Shown here in pieces: positions 5,059 through 7,892 of a stretch of 7,892 nt of DNA. The notes under the pieces were generated by a model. The model saw only the letters and a program-made list of their open reading frames with translations. It was not told the origin of the DNA and did not search any database. Both the position numbers and the translations under genes were made by a program. The DNA comes from JABWAM01 sp964653025 (lineage in GTDB: Bacteria > Verrucomicrobiota > Verrucomicrobiia > JABWAM01), in NCBI GenBank assembly GCA_964653025.1, contig CAZZBZ010000098.1:1-7892 (forward strand). The letters run 5' to 3'. Each line of letters opens with the position of its first letter. Within the stretch, counting starts at the first letter, position 1.

Positions 5059-6528
5059 ATGGCATCCCCCAGGCTGAAGACGGTTGTCCCCCTCAAGACG
5101 GCATGCTTTCTCGCGGGGGTCTCAAGACGGACGGGGACGCTCCTAATCGCGCAGGGGAAGCTGCGCGTCCGAGGAAGGCGGCGGTCTCGTCGCGGAAAGC
5201 CGGCCCTTCTGGTCAACTGGGGCGACCTCCTACACCTCGCGCAGAAAAACAAACAGCCGACATGGCGGCGCTTTATGGCGTCATGCCTCAAGGCTGGGCG
5301 CGATCCCGATGCGGTGCTCTGGATGCTGATCTCCGGCTGCAAGTCAGACGGACAACCGGACCCCGATATGCTCCGCCATGCGCTTTGGAATATCCTCGAG
5401 GGTTCCCAACGTCTTTTTCTGGAAGCACTCCACGGACGCGAGTTTAAACCCGGTGCGCCATACGAGGTGAAGACTTCCGCCATACCGGACCCCTATGTCA
5501 CGGACGGCGAGCGCTTCGCGGGACGGGTCGTGCGCGGCTCGGAGGTAGGAACCGCCTGTTCTCACCAGTTGCGTCTCGCCAAGATGATCCGAAGTCAGGC
5601 GGTCCCTCGGGATGGTTGGCGCCGCCCTCGGTCCTTCCGTGCCTCGTGGCGCTGGGCGGTGGATGCTTTTCGACGTGCTCAACCCTCTGTTCGTCCCATT
5701 CTTGAAGTCAGAAAAGACAAGACCTTTCCAGCCTATCAGCCTGCCTATTGCGACGGATGGAAGGAGCGGGCGAAGTGGTCATATCACTCCGTCTTGCCCT
5801 TGAAGTTGCGGCCGGAGCTTCGACTGCCGTTGCGGGGAATCCTGAACAAGATCACTCCTACGCTCACGGAAATCCGAGCGGGAGAAGTTGTCGCAACGCC
5901 CCTCCTTCACGAGTTGACCAGAGCACTTGGAGAGGCGGCTCGATCTCTCGCCACGGACTATCACAGGATGGAAGACGATAGACCGGATCCTCTCAATGCT
6001 TACGCCGAGGATGAGGCTGGTCTCTTCGGCCCCGCATTCGTTCGAATCCGAAAGATTGTGAAGCGTGGTGGTGTCAAGATAACCGAAGGGCAGGCCGTCT
6101 TCCTTGCGAAGGTGTGGCACGAGTTATCGAACGTCCAGCTTACCCCGGCTGGAGATGAAGTTGAGAAGTTGAGCGAAGACGACAAGTCTGAAGCGCAACG
6201 AGGCACGCTCACCGTTGCGATGATCAATGCGGTCTTCTGTTCCAATCGGAACGTGAAACGCGCGGAGCCGGAGAAAGTTGCGGCGATGGCCGGACCTTGC
6301 GCCGCCGAAGACCTTGCGCGATGGATCAAGGCGAACTGGTTGGACGAAAGTGACACGCTCGACGAGGCGATACCACTCGCGGACCTCGACCTGTCCAAGA
6401 GCGACGTGAGGGACGCGCAGGCGTTTGCGTCAAAGCAACTCCATCTCGACCTTTCCGCCGTACTACGCGACCCGCGCGCCACGGTGGGCGACCTTCTCGC
6501 GGTGGCGAGGGCGGCGAGCTTGGTCTGA
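5059..6528 (+). CDS. Large protein of unknown function (489 aa), lone plus-strand gene
   Basis: I do not recognise the family. The N-terminus (residues 8-62; VPLKTACFLAGVSRRTGTLL, a basic stretch RGRRRSRRG, then KPALLVNWGDLLHLAQ) resembles the same MerR/excisionase-type winged helix as the divergent AlpA-like protein, so DNA binding is plausible. The middle (65-300) has scattered Cys and Trp residues and basic patches (DGWRRPRSFRASWRWAVDAF). The C-terminal third is helical and acidic (EVEKLSEDDKSEAQRGTLTV onward). No transmembrane segment, nuclease, NTPase or Walker motif is evident. Codons end in A or T more often than in the minus-strand operons by eye, hinting at a different origin. I chose the ATG at 5059 because the promoter points there; the open frame further upstream overlaps the AlpA-like gene. 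It ends 4 bp from the integrase stop. It could be cargo (for example defence), a large regulator or a recombination partner. Confidence 0.75.
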   Translation: MASPRLKTVVPLKTACFLAGVSRRTGTLLIAQGKLRVRGRRRSRRGKPALLVNWGDLLHLAQKNKQPTWRRFMASCLKAGRDPDAVLWMLISGCKSDGQPDPDMLRHALWNILEGSQRLFLEALHGREFKPGAPYEVKTSAIPDPYVTDGERFAGRVVRGSEVGTACSHQLRLAKMIRSQAVPRDGWRRPRSFRASWRWAVDAFRRAQPSVRPILEVRKDKTFPAYQPAYCDGWKERAKWSYHSVLPLKLRPELRLPLRGILNKITPTLTEIRAGEVVATPLLHELTRALGEAARSLATDYHRMEDDRPDPLNAYAEDEAGLFGPAFVRIRKIVKRGGVKITEGQAVFLAKVWHELSNVQLTPAGDEVEKLSEDDKSEAQRGTLTVAMINAVFCSNRNVKRAEPEKVAAMAGPCAAEDLARWIKANWLDESDTLDEAIPLADLDLSKSDVRDAQAFASKQLHLDLSAVLRDPRATVGDLLAVARAASLV

Positions 6529-6532
6529 TGAT

Positions 6533-7768
6533 CTACGCGGCCTCCTGCTTCGGAAACTCGATGATCTTCCCCTTCTTCGCCTTGGCGGGCGGCATGATGG
6601 CGAACCACTCCGTCGCTTGCGTCGGCGTCACGAGTTGGCGGTAGTTGCCGAACACCATCGCGGGGGAGTTGCCGGCTTCCAGCGCGACCTTCGCCACGTC
6701 CTGAATCTCTGCCACGCGGTAGGAGATGTACGAATGACGCAGAGCGTTGATCTTCCAATCGACGCCGGCCTTCTTGCTCAACGCCTCGGTGCTGTCCCCT
6801 GGGTGCCGTCCTACGAATACGGGACCCGATTTCTTCGCGATGGGTGCCAGCCATGCGGCGAGGTTGGTGGAGATGGGGACGATGCGCCGCGATGCCGTCT
6901 TGGCCTTGGCGGCGGTGATCTCGATGAAGTTGTCTTGGAGTCGCACGTCGCGCCAGTCGAGGCGGCAGACTTCCTCCGTTCGTAGACCGGCGAACCCGCC
7001 GAGGAGAAGCCATGTCCGAAGGTCGGCTGGAGAAGCTTTTAGAAGTTTCTCCATTTCCTTGGGGGTGAAGATGGCGATCTCCTTCCCTTCATCATCCTCA
7101 CGATCAACCCGTTCGGCGGCGGTGATCTTGGCCTCGTCCAGCCATTCCTTCTTCTTCGCGAAACGGAACAAGGTCACGAGGGCGTTGCGGTAGTTGTTGA
7201 ACGTGCGGGGGGACCCACCGATGCGGCGGAGCCATGCCTCGATCTCGTCGGCGGTGATGGTGCCGATGTAGCCGGCGAAGGCGGTGGCGAACGCGCCAAG
7301 ACGCAACTTCACGTCGTGGAGGTAGTATTTTGACTTCTTTTCCTTCGTGGCGAGGAAGGCGTCAACGACCTCTCGCACGAGCTTCGGCTCCTTGGCGCGG
7401 TTGCTCTTGGCATAATCGCGCGCGGCATCCAAGACGCTCCCCTTCCCCGCCAAGACCTTGACGGCCTCGGCGAACTCCTTCGCGGCGAGAATCAGACCGA
7501 TGCCGGTGGGCCTCAACGTGGTGATGGCCTCGGCGTAGGTGGCGGCGTCGCGGTTGTTCAACCCGGCGGCCACGGTCTGTCCCGTCGCCAACTTCTGGAC
7601 GGCCTCCCTCCCCGCCTTCCGTGCCTCTGCCAACTTGCGGAAGTTGCGACGGATGCGCCGTCCCCCTTGGCTATAGGCCAGGCAGTAGAGCGGCCTCCCT
7701 TTGTTGGTCCCCGCGTAGAGCTTGGCGGAGGCGAACCCCTTTTTGATCACGATGGGCTTGGTCTTCAT
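6533..7768 (-). CDS. int: Tyrosine recombinase / integrase (411 aa)
   Basis: It catalyses site-specific insertion into, and excision from, the tRNA 3' end. The basic N-terminal part (1-60) is probably the arm-binding region. A SAM-like core-binding domain spans about 133-212 (VREVVDAFLATKEKK...SPRTFNNYRNALVTLFRFAK), and the catalytic domain runs from about 235. Catalytic residues visible are Arg263 (FAGLRTEEV), a Lys in the hairpin (AKAKTASRR, 288 or 290), Arg344 in NALRHS and Tyr376 in GNYRQL. Asn341 and Asn367 (GNS) stand where many family members have His of the HxxR box and His/Trp, which I recall as common in integrases of this bacterial group. Length is normal for phage integrases. The ATG at 7768 has only a weak SD-like AAAGGG. 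It lies between the tRNA and the convergent 489-aa gene, transcribed in the tRNA's direction, so read-through may contribute. Confidence 0.95.
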   Translation of the reverse strand: MKTKPIVIKKGFASAKLYAGTNKGRPLYCLAYSQGGRRIRRNFRKLAEARKAGREAVQKLATGQTVAAGLNNRDAATYAEAITTLRPTGIGLILAAKEFAEAVKVLAGKGSVLDAARDYAKSNRAKEPKLVREVVDAFLATKEKKSKYYLHDVKLRLGAFATAFAGYIGTITADEIEAWLRRIGGSPRTFNNYRNALVTLFRFAKKKEWLDEAKITAAERVDREDDEGKEIAIFTPKEMEKLLKASPADLRTWLLLGGFAGLRTEEVCRLDWRDVRLQDNFIEITAAKAKTASRRIVPISTNLAAWLAPIAKKSGPVFVGRHPGDSTEALSKKAGVDWKINALRHSYISYRVAEIQDVAKVALEAGNSPAMVFGNYRQLVTPTQATEWFAIMPPAKAKKGKIIEFPKQEAA

Positions 7769-7780
7769 GGACGCCCTTTT

Positions 7781-7800
7781 GTCATACGGGCGTCATACGG
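7781..7800. repeat. GTCATACGG direct repeat, candidate right arm sites / int operator
   Basis: GTCATACGG occurs at 7781-7789 and 7792-7800, 11 bp apart, between the integrase start and the right att repeat. The same GTCATA core is paired at 162-178 near the other end. The repeats could bind integrase (arm sites), an excision factor or a repressor of int. Confidence 0.5.
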
Positions 7801-7810
7801 TCAAGCTCAA
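7781..7810 (-). promoter_or_regulatory. Possible integrase promoter
   Basis: On the minus strand TTGAGC (7810-7805) and TATGAC (7786-7781) are 18 bp apart. The start would fall a few bases before the ATG at 7768. Both boxes are imperfect, and the -10 coincides with one GTCATACGG copy, so a protein bound there would control int. Confidence 0.3.
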
Positions 7811-7824
7811 ACGGGTCTTTTTTT

Positions 7825-7876
7825 GCGATTTCTCCTATGAAAAAGAGATGGTGCCCGGGGAGGGACTTGAACCCAC
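7825..7876. repeat. Right attachment site (direct repeat at the intact tRNA)
   Basis: This is the partner of the repeat at 4-55 with 50 of 52 bases matching. Positions 7849-7876 are the tRNA 3' end; 7825-7848 is the adjoining downstream sequence. It is the integrase-proximal end, where the functional tRNA is retained. Confidence 0.9.
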
Positions 7877-7892
7877 ACACTGTTGCCAGTAC
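7849..7892 (-). tRNA. 3' part of a tRNA gene, probably tRNA-Leu (runs off the right edge)
   Basis: Reading from the edge, a variable-arm hairpin ACTG-GCAA-CAGT is followed by the T arm with TTCAAGT loop, the acceptor 3' strand CCCGGGC, discriminator A and an encoded CCA. A long variable arm limits the choice to Leu, Ser or Tyr. Discriminator A and an acceptor stem starting GCCCGGG favour Leu. The anticodon is outside the window, so the isotype is inferred. The T stem has one T-T mismatch. Confidence 0.8.

Larger units (their letters stand above)
4..7876. mobile_element. Integrated satellite-like genomic island in a tRNA gene
   Basis: A tyrosine recombinase gene lies just inside one of two 52-bp direct repeats, and both repeats carry the 3' end of a tRNA; the tRNA body continues beyond the right edge. 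The repeat unit length (element plus one repeat copy) is 7821 bp. Contents are integrase, AlpA-like HTH, HTH protein, replication initiator, TerS-like protein and several small unknowns, with no capsid, portal, tail, large terminase or conjugation gene. This set resembles a PICI-type phage satellite, although it is smaller than most described ones. Seen: repeats, integrase and gene order. Inferred: satellite lifestyle. Alternatives are a decayed prophage remnant or another integrative element that replicates after excision. Confidence 0.85.

Noticed and set aside
6000..7013. Long minus-strand open frame (about 337 codons) across the end of the plus gene and the integrase
   Set aside because: It is antisense to the plus-strand gene and out of frame with the integrase, is Arg/Ser-rich, and overlaps two well-supported genes.

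Overview
The window is a compact integrated mobile element of about 7.8 kb. It is bracketed by 52-bp direct repeats at 4-55 and 7825-7876, which contain the 3' end of a tRNA gene. The tRNA enters from beyond the right edge on the minus strand. Its visible arms (long variable arm, discriminator A, acceptor 3' strand pairing with GCCCGGG) point to tRNA-Leu. The integrase gene lies just inside this end, and the left repeat is the duplicated att site. No portal, capsid, tail, large terminase, protease or lysis gene is visible, so this is not a complete prophage. DNA is GC-rich. Several genes have A/C-rich leaders without a Shine-Dalgarno (SD) site, and the integrase has NALRHS and GNS motifs that I associate from memory with Verrucomicrobiota and relatives. 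The host assignment is an inference.

Layout from the right: a tyrosine recombinase (7768-6533, minus) converges with the only plus-strand gene, an unrecognised 489-aa protein (5059-6528). That gene has a near-consensus promoter that places its transcript start about at its ATG. Divergent from it is a tightly coupled minus-strand set: an AlpA/excisionase-like HTH protein (5030-4797), a 249-aa HTH protein (4800-4051) and a phage-type replication initiator (4054-3131). The initiator gene carries a 12-bp tandem repeat of alternating inverted pentamers in its linker, a good candidate for the replication origin.

After a 148-bp gap comes a second minus-strand set: a terminase-small-subunit (Nu1)-like protein (2982-2536), a region that looks frameshifted (2539-2025), a small HTH-like protein (2028-1798) and a 199-aa unknown (1783-1184). 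Two small genes follow: an 82-aa unknown (1064-816) with a 13-bp hairpin in its leader, and a ribbon-helix-helix-like protein (628-332). Candidate intrinsic terminators follow each.

Integrase, AlpA-like switch, replication initiator with internal iterons and a TerS-like protein, without structural genes, fit a phage satellite resembling PICIs: excise, replicate and redirect a helper phage's packaging. The helper relationship is inferred. The 489-aa gene, the unknown 199-aa and 82-aa genes and the double-frameshift region are the least explained parts.
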